Below the pieces are notes generated by a model. It did no database searches, had not been told where the DNA came from, and saw nothing but the letters and a program-made list of their open reading frames with translations. A program made the position numbers and the translations under genes. From NCBI GenBank assembly GCA_022842185.1, contig JALHQB010000008.1, positions 47,411 to 111,410 of the forward strand: 64,000 nucleotides of DNA, given 5' to 3'. Source of the stretch: Acetobacteraceae bacterium (GTDB lineage: Bacteria; Pseudomonadota; Alphaproteobacteria; Acetobacterales; Acetobacteraceae). Below, piece by piece: positions 26,642 through 34,956 of the stretch. Numbering within the stretch: position 1 is the first letter of the stretch; every line of letters starts with the position of its first letter.

Positions 26642-27106
26642 ATGCTGCCGTCCAGGCGTCTGGCTGTTCCTGCGCTAATCCTTCTGCTGGCGGGGGGCTG
26701 TGACGCTGACGAACCCGCGTCGTTGCAGCTCGCCGGCGCGGACACGCGCCGCGGACAGGCGGTGATCCTTGAAACCGGATGCGGCTCCTGTCATGTCATC
26801 CCCGGCGTACCGGGCGCCGTCGCCTGGGTCGGCCCGCCGCTGACCGAATGGGCCCGACGCGGCTATGTCGGTGGCCGCTTGCCGAACGTTCCAGAAAACG
26901 TGGTCGCCTGGCTGCTCGATCCAGCCGCGATTTCGCCGGGCTCGGCGATGCCATCGGTCGGCCTGACCGAGGCCCAGGCGCGCGATGCGGCCGCCTATCT
27001 GTTCACCATCGGCGCTGCGCGACTGCCGCCGACACCCGCGGGAATGCCGCTCGGGTCCTCTGAAGGCGGCCCGCGCCCGAACCCACGTCTGCGGCCCCGC
27101 GCCTGA
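26642..27106 (+). CDS. Class I cytochrome c lipoprotein
   Basis: A 154-residue mono-heme cytochrome. A lipoprotein signal ends LLLAGGC near residue 20, the heme-binding CGSCH is near 51 and the axial Met lies in GSAMPSVGL near 102. The order VGPPLTEWARRGYVGG between them is typical of small cytochromes that serve dehydrogenases. It is the third gene of the DUF2231/dehydrogenase unit and is the likely electron acceptor. It ends only 7 nt from the end of the converging oxidase operon, so its electrons could reach the caa3 oxidase encoded there. Confidence 0.87.
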   Translation: MLPSRRLAVPALILLLAGGCDADEPASLQLAGADTRRGQAVILETGCGSCHVIPGVPGAVAWVGPPLTEWARRGYVGGRLPNVPENVVAWLLDPAAISPGSAMPSVGLTEAQARDAAAYLFTIGAARLPPTPAGMPLGSSEGGPRPNPRLRPRA

Positions 27107-27113
27107 CCGCGCC

Positions 27114-27482
27114 TCACCCGCAGCCAGGCAGCAGAAGTGCCGGCAGCGCCTGGAACAGCACGGCCAGCGTCGCCAGAACGGCCGCGCTGCCGGCGAACCA
27201 GCGTGTGAACCGCGGCTCGCTTTCGCCGCCATCGATCCATGGGCCACGTGGCCGCTGCAACGCCGGGCGGAAGGCGAGGGCCAACAGCAGCAACGCCAGC
27301 AGCGTCGCAAGCCCGACCATCGCGGGCAGCCAGGGCAGTCCGAACAGCGTCCGGTCCACCCATCCCCGTTCGCACGCCGTCGCGCTCAGCGCATAGACCG
27401 CTCCGAAATGCATCGCCCAAACCGCCAGCCCCGCCACAGGAAGCAGCACGCCCCAGACCGGCCGCACCCGCGCCCCGGTCAT
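27114..27482 (-). CDS. Small membrane protein at the end of the oxidase operon
   Basis: A 122-residue protein with about three hydrophobic helices (VWGVLLPVAGLAVWAMHFGA, LPAMVGLATLLALLLLALA, AAVLATLAVLFQALPALLL). The ATG at 27482 overlaps the oxidase stop by 4 nt, which marks it as a real gene even though the frame runs on upstream to 28019. I do not recognise a family. Position suggests an assembly factor or small oxidase subunit, but nothing in the sequence proves this. There are no heme or copper motifs; Cys occurs in SATACERGW and at the end in LPGCG. Confidence 0.65.
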   Translation of the reverse strand: MTGARVRPVWGVLLPVAGLAVWAMHFGAVYALSATACERGWVDRTLFGLPWLPAMVGLATLLALLLLALAFRPALQRPRGPWIDGGESEPRFTRWFAGSAAVLATLAVLFQALPALLLPGCG

Positions 27483-30007
27483 GCGAGCAACATCGGGAAG
27501 CCGTGCAGCAACGCCAGCCCCACGACGCCCTGGCCCACGGTGTAGAGCCAGAACAGCATGACGTTGTCGAAGCTCAGCCGGCGCGTCCCATCGATCATTC
27601 CCGCCCAGGACCGTGCCGCCAGGTAGCCGGTCATGATCGCGGCGACCAAGACATGCGTGCCCTGCCAGACCGCCAGCGCATAGGATGCGGCGGCATGGGC
27701 GTGAAGGGTCGGTCGCAGCCCCGCATCCCACAGCGCCATCAGGTCGGCGCCGAAGCCGATGCAAAGCAGCAGCAGCGCCACCGGCATCGCCGGCCCCCAC
27801 AGCGCGTCGCGACGGTGCAGGGCGGCTGATGCGAGCAGCACCACGCCACCACTGGCCAGATACGCCGCCAGCGCAACCGCTCCCCAGGCTGCCACCGGCA
27901 GCCCCATGCCGTGCGGCGGCCACATCGCATCGCCATTCACCAGCCACAGGAACAGGTAGCTGCCCATGGTGCAGGCATAGGTCGTGCCGCTGACCAGCAT
28001 CAGGCACACCATCGCCCACCAGGATGTCGAGATCGGACCCGTGACATAGGTGGGCAATTCCAACCCTTCGCCGATCCCGCCCTGCCGCGTCGGCAGCGGG
28101 CCAAGGTCAGTGCCGGCCCAAATCCAGCGCAGGAAGCCCGCGAGAGCCACGATACCGAATGCGGCCGCCGGGATCACCGCCGAGACGGCGAGCGACAGGA
28201 AGAACCCCGCCGTGCCCACCGCCGCCACCAGATGCGCGAGGCTGGGTCCAGGGATGACGGCGACGTATTGCGGCAGTGCCTCCGCCGGGCTGGTGATCAA
28301 GGCTTCGCGCCGCCCGGTCAGGGTGCCGGGCAGCAGGTGGCGTCCGGCCTCTACCTCCTCGGCCAGGCCGGGATTGTCCCAAAGCGGGTAGCGGCCCGAA
28401 ATGCGGGGGATGCTGCGCGGTCCGTAATCCTCGTTCGGCAGCCATTCCGCGGTGCCCGCCTTCCACGGATTGCGGCCTGATCCACCGGTCACGCGGAAAT
28501 TGCGCGCGACATCCACCAGCAGAACCACGCCACCCAGCAGCACCATCGCCGCGCCGGCGGAGGACAGCGCGTTCCACAGCTCAAGTCCCATGCCGGCGGG
28601 ATAGGTGAAGATGCGTCGCGGCATCCCCATCATGCCGGCAATGTGCATCGGGAAGAAGGTCAGGTTGGTGCCGAGGAACAGCAGCCAGAACGCCCATTTC
28701 CCCAGGCGTTCGGACAGCGGCGAACCGACTGCCGGCGCCCAGTAGTACAGGGCCGCCAGCAGCGGGAAGACCATGCCGCCGATCAACACGTAGTGCAGAT
28801 GCGCCACGATGAAATACGTGTCGTGCGCCTGCCAGTCGAACGGCGTGACCGAGACCATCACGCCCGTCAGGCCGCCGAGGACGAAGATGAACAGGAAGCC
28901 GAAAGCGAACAGCGTGGGCGTGGCGATGCGCACCCGCTTCCCATCGGCGAAAGTGGCGATCCAGGCGAAGACTTGCAGACCCGATGGTATCGACACCGCG
29001 AAGCCGGCTGCCGCGAAATAGGCGAGGCTCAGTCCCGGTATGCCGGTGGCGTACATGTGGTGCACCCACAGGCCGAAGCTGAGGAATGCGGTGCCCACCA
29101 GCGCCGTCACCACCAGCCCGTGGGCAACCAGCGCGGTGCCCGCCATGGCCGGTACGATCATCGAGACCATGCCCGCGGCCGGCAGGAAGATCACATAGAC
29201 TTCCGGGTGGCCGAAGAACCAGAACAGGTGCTGCCACAGCAGCGGGTCACCGCCGCGTTCGGGCAGGAAGAACGGCCAGTCGAAGGCGCGTTCCAGTTCC
29301 AGCAACGTGCTCGCGACGATCACCGCCGGGAAGGCGAAGATCACCATGGCGGCGAAGACCAGCATCGCCCATCCGAAGATCGGCATCCGACCCAACGTCA
29401 TGCCCGGCGCGCGGCAGCGCAGGATGCCGACGATCAGTTCGATCGCGCCTGCGATCGCCGAGATCTCAATGAAACCGATCCCCAGCAGGTACATGTCGGT
29501 ATTGATGCCCGGCGAATATTCCTTGCTGGTCAGCGGCGGATACATGAACCAGCCGCCATCGGGCGCCACGCCGAAGAACAACGAGCTGAAGAAGGCGAGC
29601 CCGCCGATCAGGTAGATCCAATAGGCATAGGCGCCGAGCCGCGGCGTCGGCATCTCCCGTGCGCCCAGCATCGCCGGCAGCAGCGTGATGCCGACCGCCT
29701 CGACCGCCGGCACCGCGAACAGGAACATCATCACCGTGCCATGCATGGTGAAGACCTGGTTGTACGTGTCCGGATCGATGATGGTCAGCCCCGGCATCGC
29801 CAGCTGCGCCCGGATCAGCACGCCAAGCAGGCCGGACATCGTGAGGAACAGCAGGGCCGTCCCGACGAACAGGGGGCCGATCAGGTTGTTGTTGACCTCC
29901 CCGATCACCCGCCAGCCGGTCGGGCGTTGCCAGGCGGCGCGCAGCCGGCCGAGTTCGTCCGGCGGGCGCGGCAGCGGGTTGGGGAGCGTGCCGGTGTCCG
30001 CACTCAT
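27479..30007 (-). CDS. ctaD: Cytochrome c oxidase subunits I and III fusion (caa3-type)
   Basis: An 842-residue polytopic catalytic subunit of a heme-copper oxidase. Subunit I (about 1-540) has the heme ligand in FTMHGTVMMF, the active-site GHPEVY with cross-linking His/Tyr and the Glu of the D pathway, the CuB pair WVHHMYATG and the heme ligands in FIVAHLHYVL. The K-channel motif reads PSGLQVFAW, with Gln (codon 28973-28975) where Lys is usual. Residues ~590-842 form a subunit III-like domain (ISTSWWAMVCLML, WQGTHVLVAAIM). ATG 30007 overlaps the coxB stop. I-III fusions occur in caa3 oxidases such as Thermus; here the gene closes the alternative complex III operon. Confidence 0.93.
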   Translation of the reverse strand: MSADTGTLPNPLPRPPDELGRLRAAWQRPTGWRVIGEVNNNLIGPLFVGTALLFLTMSGLLGVLIRAQLAMPGLTIIDPDTYNQVFTMHGTVMMFLFAVPAVEAVGITLLPAMLGAREMPTPRLGAYAYWIYLIGGLAFFSSLFFGVAPDGGWFMYPPLTSKEYSPGINTDMYLLGIGFIEISAIAGAIELIVGILRCRAPGMTLGRMPIFGWAMLVFAAMVIFAFPAVIVASTLLELERAFDWPFFLPERGGDPLLWQHLFWFFGHPEVYVIFLPAAGMVSMIVPAMAGTALVAHGLVVTALVGTAFLSFGLWVHHMYATGIPGLSLAYFAAAGFAVSIPSGLQVFAWIATFADGKRVRIATPTLFAFGFLFIFVLGGLTGVMVSVTPFDWQAHDTYFIVAHLHYVLIGGMVFPLLAALYYWAPAVGSPLSERLGKWAFWLLFLGTNLTFFPMHIAGMMGMPRRIFTYPAGMGLELWNALSSAGAAMVLLGGVVLLVDVARNFRVTGGSGRNPWKAGTAEWLPNEDYGPRSIPRISGRYPLWDNPGLAEEVEAGRHLLPGTLTGRREALITSPAEALPQYVAVIPGPSLAHLVAAVGTAGFFLSLAVSAVIPAAAFGIVALAGFLRWIWAGTDLGPLPTRQGGIGEGLELPTYVTGPISTSWWAMVCLMLVSGTTYACTMGSYLFLWLVNGDAMWPPHGMGLPVAAWGAVALAAYLASGGVVLLASAALHRRDALWGPAMPVALLLLCIGFGADLMALWDAGLRPTLHAHAAASYALAVWQGTHVLVAAIMTGYLAARSWAGMIDGTRRLSFDNVMLFWLYTVGQGVVGLALLHGFPMLLA

Positions 30008-30978
30008 CGCAGCGACTCCAGCCACGCCGCCACGGCAAGCAGGTCCGCCCCTTCCAGCGAACGCCCATAGGCCGGCATGGCGTTGCCCGGCTTGATGTCC
30101 TGCGCGCCAGCGATCCAGCCCGCCAGGTTGGCGCGGTGATTGTCCAGCGCGCCGGCCGCCAGCGACAGGCGCGACCCGATGCGCGACAGATCGGGTGCGA
30201 GACGGCCCTGGAATTCAGTCCCGCGCACCGCGTGGCAGGCGCCGCAGCCGGATTCGTCGAACACCTGCCTGCCTCGCGCTTCTTCCGCATTGGCAGGTGG
30301 CGGGACGGGCGCCTGTTGCCGCGCGACCCAGGCATCGAAATCCGCCGGTTCATGCGTTACCACCCAGAACGCCATGAAGCTGTGCTGCACGCCGCAGAAT
30401 TCCGTGCACTGGCCGCGCAGCACGCCCACCCGGTCCACCCGCAGCCGCTGGCGGTTCACCCGTCCGGGGATCATGTCCATCTTGCCGTGCAGGTTGGGGA
30501 CCCAGACGCTGTGGATCACGTCGCCGGAGGTCAGCAGCAGCTCGACATCCCGACCGATGGGCAGATGCAGTTCATTGGCGGTGACCGCACCCTCACCGAG
30601 ATCGGGGTAGCGCACCTCCCACCAGAATTGCCGTCCGATGATCTCGACGCGCAACGGCGCGCCGTCCCCAGGCAGCATGAGCGCGCGCGAGACGCCGAGC
30701 GAATAGACCAGCAACGCCGCCAGCGTGACGACCGGAAAGGCGATGCCCGCGCCGATGACGAAGCGATGCGATCCGATCCACCCGCGCAGACGTCCGGGCG
30801 CGAGCAGCGCTGCCGCCAGGAACCCCATGGTCAGCACGAAGATCGCGCCGCCACCGATGAACAGCACATGCGTCAGTTCCGCGATGCGGGCCGCCTGGAT
30901 GCCCCAGGGGTCGAGCGGCGTCTGCACGCCGGAACAGCCCGCCAGAACGGCCAGCGCGACGGCAGCGCGCGCCTTCAT
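30004..30978 (-). CDS. ctaC: Cytochrome c oxidase subunit II fused to cytochrome c (caa3-type)
   Basis: A 324-residue lipoprotein (VALAVLAGC) with two membrane helices and a periplasmic CuA domain. The CuA ligands are intact: VIHSVWVPNL, then GQCTEFCGVQHSFM (C-x3-C-x3-H-x2-M). A fused C-terminal cytochrome c has CGACH near residue 253 and the axial Met in GNAMPAYG near 303. It accepts electrons for the oxidase, and the fusion makes a separate soluble cytochrome unnecessary, as in caa3 enzymes. ATG 30978 overlaps the ctaG stop. The frame is open to 31674, but that part is antisense-like sequence over ctaG. Confidence 0.93.
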   Translation of the reverse strand: MKARAAVALAVLAGCSGVQTPLDPWGIQAARIAELTHVLFIGGGAIFVLTMGFLAAALLAPGRLRGWIGSHRFVIGAGIAFPVVTLAALLVYSLGVSRALMLPGDGAPLRVEIIGRQFWWEVRYPDLGEGAVTANELHLPIGRDVELLLTSGDVIHSVWVPNLHGKMDMIPGRVNRQRLRVDRVGVLRGQCTEFCGVQHSFMAFWVVTHEPADFDAWVARQQAPVPPPANAEEARGRQVFDESGCGACHAVRGTEFQGRLAPDLSRIGSRLSLAAGALDNHRANLAGWIAGAQDIKPGNAMPAYGRSLEGADLLAVAAWLESLR

Positions 30979-31712
30979 GCGGCGAAGCGCCCGCGCCGCA
31001 TCGCCACCGCCAGCCCGCCCACCGCCACAGCCGCGAAGGCCAGCCCACCCGGCACCCACATCAGCAGCCCGCCGAGCTGCTGGTCCTCCAGCGGCGTCAG
31101 CCCCCAGGGCAGGGTGGTATAGGCATGCGGCGGGAAGATCGCGCGCGGCGCGAAGGTCAGGAAGGCGCCGAGCGCGCTCATCTGCGCCGCGGTGGCGATG
31201 CCCGCGAGGAACACCACCTCCGGCCGATCGGCCGCGGCCAGCAGCAGCCCGCGCCACAGCCACACCGCCGCCGCCAGCAGGCTGGCATGCATGACCCAAT
31301 AGGTGACGTCGGACCTGAAGGTCGCAGCATAGGGTCCGGGCAGGTGCCACACCCATAATGCGACCGCGAAGGCGGCCGCCGCGGCGCCGATGCCACCGAT
31401 CGTCTGCCGTCGCGGGGCAGGCAGCCCGAGGGCGAGCAGCGGTGCCGCCACGAGCAGGATCAGCAGATGCTGCCCGACGCGCGCAGAGAACAGTGCCACC
31501 GACAGGCTGCACAGCGGTGAGACGAGCGCCAGCGCCAGGATCCCCCATCCCGCCAACAGGGCTCGCCGATGGGATGCGCGGCCCAAGACAAGCGCCAATC
31601 CCGCCACCAGTACCGCGCCAAGCCAGGGGTCGAGGTTCCAGCCCGCTTCGCCCGGCACCGGCGGCGTTCCGCAATAGGCCACCCAGGGATCCGCCAGCGT
31701 CACCTCACCCAT
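30975..31712 (-). CDS. ctaG: CtaG-type caa3 oxidase assembly membrane protein
   Basis: A 245-residue polytopic protein of the CtaG_caa3 family, needed for caa3 oxidase assembly in Bacillus. Features are the WNLDPWLGAVLVAGLALVL start, VSPLCSLSVALFSARVGQHL, the His-containing ALWVWHLPGPY, YWVMHASLLAAAVWLW, and LTPLEDQQLGGLLMWVPGGL near the end; the latter two are strongly conserved in the family. ATG 31712 is preferred; a start at 31832 would overlap actF. A 79-nt gap separates it from actF, the largest break in this operon. Confidence 0.88.
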   Translation of the reverse strand: MGEVTLADPWVAYCGTPPVPGEAGWNLDPWLGAVLVAGLALVLGRASHRRALLAGWGILALALVSPLCSLSVALFSARVGQHLLILLVAAPLLALGLPAPRRQTIGGIGAAAAAFAVALWVWHLPGPYAATFRSDVTYWVMHASLLAAAVWLWRGLLLAAADRPEVVFLAGIATAAQMSALGAFLTFAPRAIFPPHAYTTLPWGLTPLEDQQLGGLLMWVPGGLAFAAVAVGGLAVAMRRGRFAA

Positions 31713-31791
31713 TGCGATGCCCGCCTCCCGCCATGCCTTCTCAGGCAACGTCTGTGGGGCGCAAAAGGATGCGCCAGCGCGGTGGCCGGCC

Positions 31792-32688
31792 TCATGCAGG
31801 CCGCGCGACGCGGCGGCGCGCCAGAACAACACCGATCATCAGCAACGCCGGCGCCAGCACCGCCACCGCAATCGGCATCGCGCCATCGGGCCGCAGCACC
31901 CACAGCAGTTGCGCGACGTAGTGCGCCAGGATCAGCAGGCTCACCGAGACCAGTCGCCATGGTCGCCATTCCGGCACCAGCGCGAGGCCGATCGCCAGCA
32001 GCAGGGCGGGCAGGGCGATGCCCACCTTGACCCAGCCCCAGCCACCAACGGACCGGCGCAGATACCACGCGGCTTCGTCCGGCAGATTCGCGGCATAGAC
32101 CACAATGTACTGTACGAAGGACAGCCACAGCACTGCCATGCAGAGGCTGAGCAGCGCCCGTTCGAGTCCTGTGCGCGCTTCCTCATCCGGCATGGCATGA
32201 CGCAGCGCGAGCAGCGTCGCCAGCGCCAGCGCGGCTGCCACCTGCCCGACAAGAAGCGTCAAGCCCTGGAGATTTCCGGTCCAGCCCGGGTCACGTGAAA
32301 TCGTCCATTCCTGCATGGCGAATGCGCCGGTCAGCACCAGAACCAGCAATGCAGCGCCAGCCGTCCGACCCCGCAGATGCGGCCGCGACACGACCCGCCC
32401 GAGCCACGCCCACAGCACGAGCAAGGCCAAGCCTCGCGACACATACAGGACCGGATCGTACCGGCCATGGCTTGGGGTCAGTGTCAGCAGCAGCGGCAAG
32501 GCGAGCGGTACCAGCAGGGGTGCCGCCCGTGCCATGGCCGACAGTGACGGCTGCAACGGTGCCCGCCATACCTCACCGAGCAGGTGCCCGAGGGCGAGCG
32601 CCACCATGGCGCCCAGCGCCATGCCCGCGGCCAGGAGGAACAGGACCAGCAGCGCTTCCGTCCATGGCGTGACCAGCGCTGCCATCAC
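31792..32688 (-). CDS. actF: Alternative complex III subunit ActF (NrfD-like quinone-site membrane protein)
   Basis: A 298-residue membrane protein with about 8 helices. Position between actE and the oxidase genes, together with segments such as [38 protein letters not shown] (then AANLPDE) and [13 protein letters not shown], identifies it as the second NrfD-like subunit of alternative complex III. It appears shorter than ActF proteins I know, which are nearer 400 residues. The start overlaps the actE stop (ATGA). Together with ActC it would anchor the quinol-oxidising complex in the membrane. Confidence 0.82.
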   Translation of the reverse strand: MMAALVTPWTEALLVLFLLAAGMALGAMVALALGHLLGEVWRAPLQPSLSAMARAAPLLVPLALPLLLTLTPSHGRYDPVLYVSRGLALLVLWAWLGRVVSRPHLRGRTAGAALLVLVLTGAFAMQEWTISRDPGWTGNLQGLTLLVGQVAAALALATLLALRHAMPDEEARTGLERALLSLCMAVLWLSFVQYIVVYAANLPDEAAWYLRRSVGGWGWVKVGIALPALLLAIGLALVPEWRPWRLVSVSLLILAHYVAQLLWVLRPDGAMPIAVAVLAPALLMIGVVLARRRVARPA

Positions 32689-33101
32689 GGCCCGCCCAGC
32701 GTGGCGACGTGCCGCGCCACCGCCCAGCGCTGCCGCGCATCAAGCCGGTCGGCCACCGGATGCGCTCCCGCCACATTGGCGGCGATCGCGGCCATGGTGC
32801 GTTCAGGGTCGGCCGGCAACCGGGCGATGGCGGGATGGCCGCGCGCCACCACGATACCGTCGCCGCGCCCGGTCGCGCCATGGCAGGGCGTGCAATAGAT
32901 GGCGTAGCGTTCGGCACCCTCGGCCAGCAGCGCCGCGTCCACGGGCGGACCCGGAAAGGCCAGGGCGGCGCGCCGGGCGGCGTCGCCGCGCGGGACAGCC
33001 CCTTCGGGCGGGGGCGCCGGGGGCGGCGGCCTCGGGCTCTCGGGCCAGCCGTCGCAGGCGGCCAGCAGGACCAGCAACAGGATGGGTCGGCCACGCATCA
33101 T
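32685..33101 (-). CDS. actE: Alternative complex III subunit ActE (mono-heme cytochrome c lipoprotein)
   Basis: A 138-residue lipoprotein (LLLVLLAAC) with one heme site, [13 protein letters not shown], near residue 70. In homologues the axial ligand lies in a G-x-M-P motif about 45 residues later; here that position reads [10 protein letters not shown], so Met seems replaced by His. The C-terminal helix [13 protein letters not shown] is typical. It is the peripheral cytochrome thought to hand electrons from complex III towards the oxidase. Both ends overlap neighbouring genes by 4 nt (actD upstream, actF downstream). Confidence 0.88.
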   Translation of the reverse strand: MMRGRPILLLVLLAACDGWPESPRPPPPAPPPEGAVPRGDAARRAALAFPGPPVDAALLAEGAERYAIYCTPCHGATGRGDGIVVARGHPAIARLPADPERTMAAIAANVAGAHPVADRLDARQRWAVARHVATLGGP

Positions 33102-33637
33102 GCAGCCCTCACTTCGCTGACCCGCAACGCATCGAGCGTCCGCAGGAAATCCAGTGCCGAAGCCGCTTCAAAGCGCGGGTCCTCGGCCATCAGGTACAGG
33201 AAGTAGCGGTCCTGGCTCGCGCGATGGAAGCCGCGTGCATAAAACACCGGATGATGCAGGCTCGGCAGCCCGTTGAGCCACAGCATGCCGATCAGCGCCG
33301 CCACTGCCGCCCACAACACGCCCACGATATAGGCGGCGGGCAGGAAGGCCGGCCAGGCGTGGGGCGGCCGTCCGCCGACATTCAGCGGATAGTCGTACAC
33401 CGAAAGATACCAGGCGGTGCCGTAGGCGATCGCCGCGCCCATGATGCCGGCGCCCACCGCGATCCAGCCAACCGGCGCGGCCCGGGCGCCGAGTGCGATG
33501 GCCGCATCGGGTACCGGATGCGGGGCATGCGCTTCAAGCCGCGACCAACCGGCGGCGCGGGCGGCGCGGACCGCCGCCACCAGGGTCTCTGCCTCGGCGA
33601 ATTCGGCGATGGCGCCATAGGGAGGCGGGCGGGTCAT
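33098..33637 (-). CDS. actD: Alternative complex III subunit ActD (DUF3341)
   Basis: A 179-residue protein with the DUF3341 pattern: an N-terminal soluble domain ([20 protein letters not shown], then [10 protein letters not shown]), two membrane helices (about 55-80 and 100-125) enclosing [20 protein letters not shown], and a C-terminal soluble part with [20 protein letters not shown]. This is the usual ActD layout. ATG 33637 overlaps the actC stop; the longer frame to 33970 is the wrong frame of actC. It is a structural subunit without cofactors. Confidence 0.9.
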   Translation of the reverse strand: MTRPPPYGAIAEFAEAETLVAAVRAARAAGWSRLEAHAPHPVPDAAIALGARAAPVGWIAVGAGIMGAAIAYGTAWYLSVYDYPLNVGGRPPHAWPAFLPAAYIVGVLWAAVAALIGMLWLNGLPSLHHPVFYARGFHRASQDRYFLYLMAEDPRFEAASALDFLRTLDALRVSEVRAA

Positions 33638-34956
33638 CGTTCCTCCTCGGCGACATCTTCGAGCGATTCCTCGTGGCGGATCTCGAATATCGCGACCACG
33701 GGAATGGCGCGGCCGAACAGCAGCAGCACCGCGCCGAACAACGCCGCGCTGCCGGCGAGCAACGCCCATTCCGCGGCGGTGGGCACATAGGCCACGGCAT
33801 GCGTCGGCAGCCGTTCGCGCAGCAATCCGCCCACCACCAACGACCAGCGATCGAGCCAGACGCCAGCGGCGGCCAACAGGCCGACCGGAATCAGCACTGC
33901 GGCACGCAGACGCAGCCCGGGGCGCCATAAAAGCTGCGGCAACAGCACCGAAAGCAGGATCGCGCCCCAATAGGCCGGCGCGCCGGCGCCGAAGGCGCGC
34001 GCGGTGAAGGCCTCCTGGGCCGCACCCTTCGCGAAGACCAGCCCGGTGAAGATCTCATGTGCATAGGCGGCGCCAGAGGCGAGCGCGGCGCAGGCCAGCA
34101 ACCGCGCCAGCAGGTCCATATCCGTGTCGTCGATGATGCGTTCGATCGAAAGCGCATGGCGCAACACCGCGGCCATCGCCAGCACCACGCCAAGGCCCGA
34201 TGGCAGGCCGGTGACCACCATGTGAACCGGCAGCCGCGCCTGATGCCAGGCAGGAACCAGCGTGGTGGCGAATTCCAGCGCCACGACGGTCTGCGCGGAC
34301 AGCAGCAGCGGCAGCACCAGCGCCGCGACCAGCCGGTACGCCGCCTGATGGCGATGCCAATGCACGACCGAACCGCGCCAGCCCAGCGCGAACAGGCCAT
34401 AGGTCCGCGCGAGCCCGAGGCGACCCTGCGTCGCGGTGCGGTCGCGAAGGGTCGCGAGATCGGGGATCAAGCCAATGTACCAGAACAGCGCCGTGACGAT
34501 CACATGCGCCATGATCCCCCAGAAATCCCACACCAGCGGGCTGCCGAATTGCGGCCAGAGCCCGGTGGTGGCGGGATAGGCGACGGTCCAGTGGAACAGC
34601 CAGGGCCGGCCCAGATGCAGGATCGGATAGAGTGCCGAAGCCAGCACGGCCGCGAGTGCCACGGCTTCGGCAAAGCGGTTCACCGCCGTGCGCAATCCAT
34701 GACGGCGCAGCACCAGCACCGCAGCGAACAGGCTGGCGGCATTGGCGATGCCGATCCACCAGGCATAGGCGATGAGGTCGAAGCCCCAGACATGGGGGAT
34801 GTTGTTGCCCCACACGCCAATCCCGAGCACCAGGAGGGCGGCGATGGCCGCCGCCAGCACCGCGACGCCGGCCAGCGCCAGAAGCAGCCCCAGTCGAAAG
34901 CCCCACGCCCCCGGGCGCAGCGTGGCCGCCACGACAGGCCTGGTCGAGACGCTCAT
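33634..34956 (-). CDS. actC: Alternative complex III subunit ActC (NrfD-like quinol-site protein)
   Basis: A 440-residue NrfD/PsrC-family membrane protein with about ten helices. Landmarks are GVWGNNIPHVWGFDLIAYAW, WWIGIANAASLFAAVL, ILHLGRPWLFHW, GSPLVWDFWGIMAH and SVVHWHRHQAAYRLVAAL, all typical of ActC. It is expected to bind quinol next to the ActB iron-sulfur domain. The start overlaps the actB stop by 4 nt and the stop overlaps actD. The acidic tail ([12 protein letters not shown]) lies in the cytoplasm or at the membrane edge. Confidence 0.92.
   Translation of the reverse strand: MSVSTRPVVAATLRPGAWGFRLGLLLALAGVAVLAAAIAALLVLGIGVWGNNIPHVWGFDLIAYAWWIGIANAASLFAAVLVLRRHGLRTAVNRFAEAVALAAVLASALYPILHLGRPWLFHWTVAYPATTGLWPQFGSPLVWDFWGIMAHVIVTALFWYIGLIPDLATLRDRTATQGRLGLARTYGLFALGWRGSVVHWHRHQAAYRLVAALVLPLLLSAQTVVALEFATTLVPAWHQARLPVHMVVTGLPSGLGVVLAMAAVLRHALSIERIIDDTDMDLLARLLACAALASGAAYAHEIFTGLVFAKGAAQEAFTARAFGAGAPAYWGAILLSVLLPQLLWRPGLRLRAAVLIPVGLLAAAGVWLDRWSLVVGGLLRERLPTHAVAYVPTAAEWALLAGSAALFGAVLLLFGRAIPVVAIFEIRHEESLEDVAEEER

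Noticed and set aside
28643..30070. 475-codon plus-strand frame over the oxidase gene
   Set aside because: Antisense to coxA with extreme Arg/Gln/His content; not a plausible protein.
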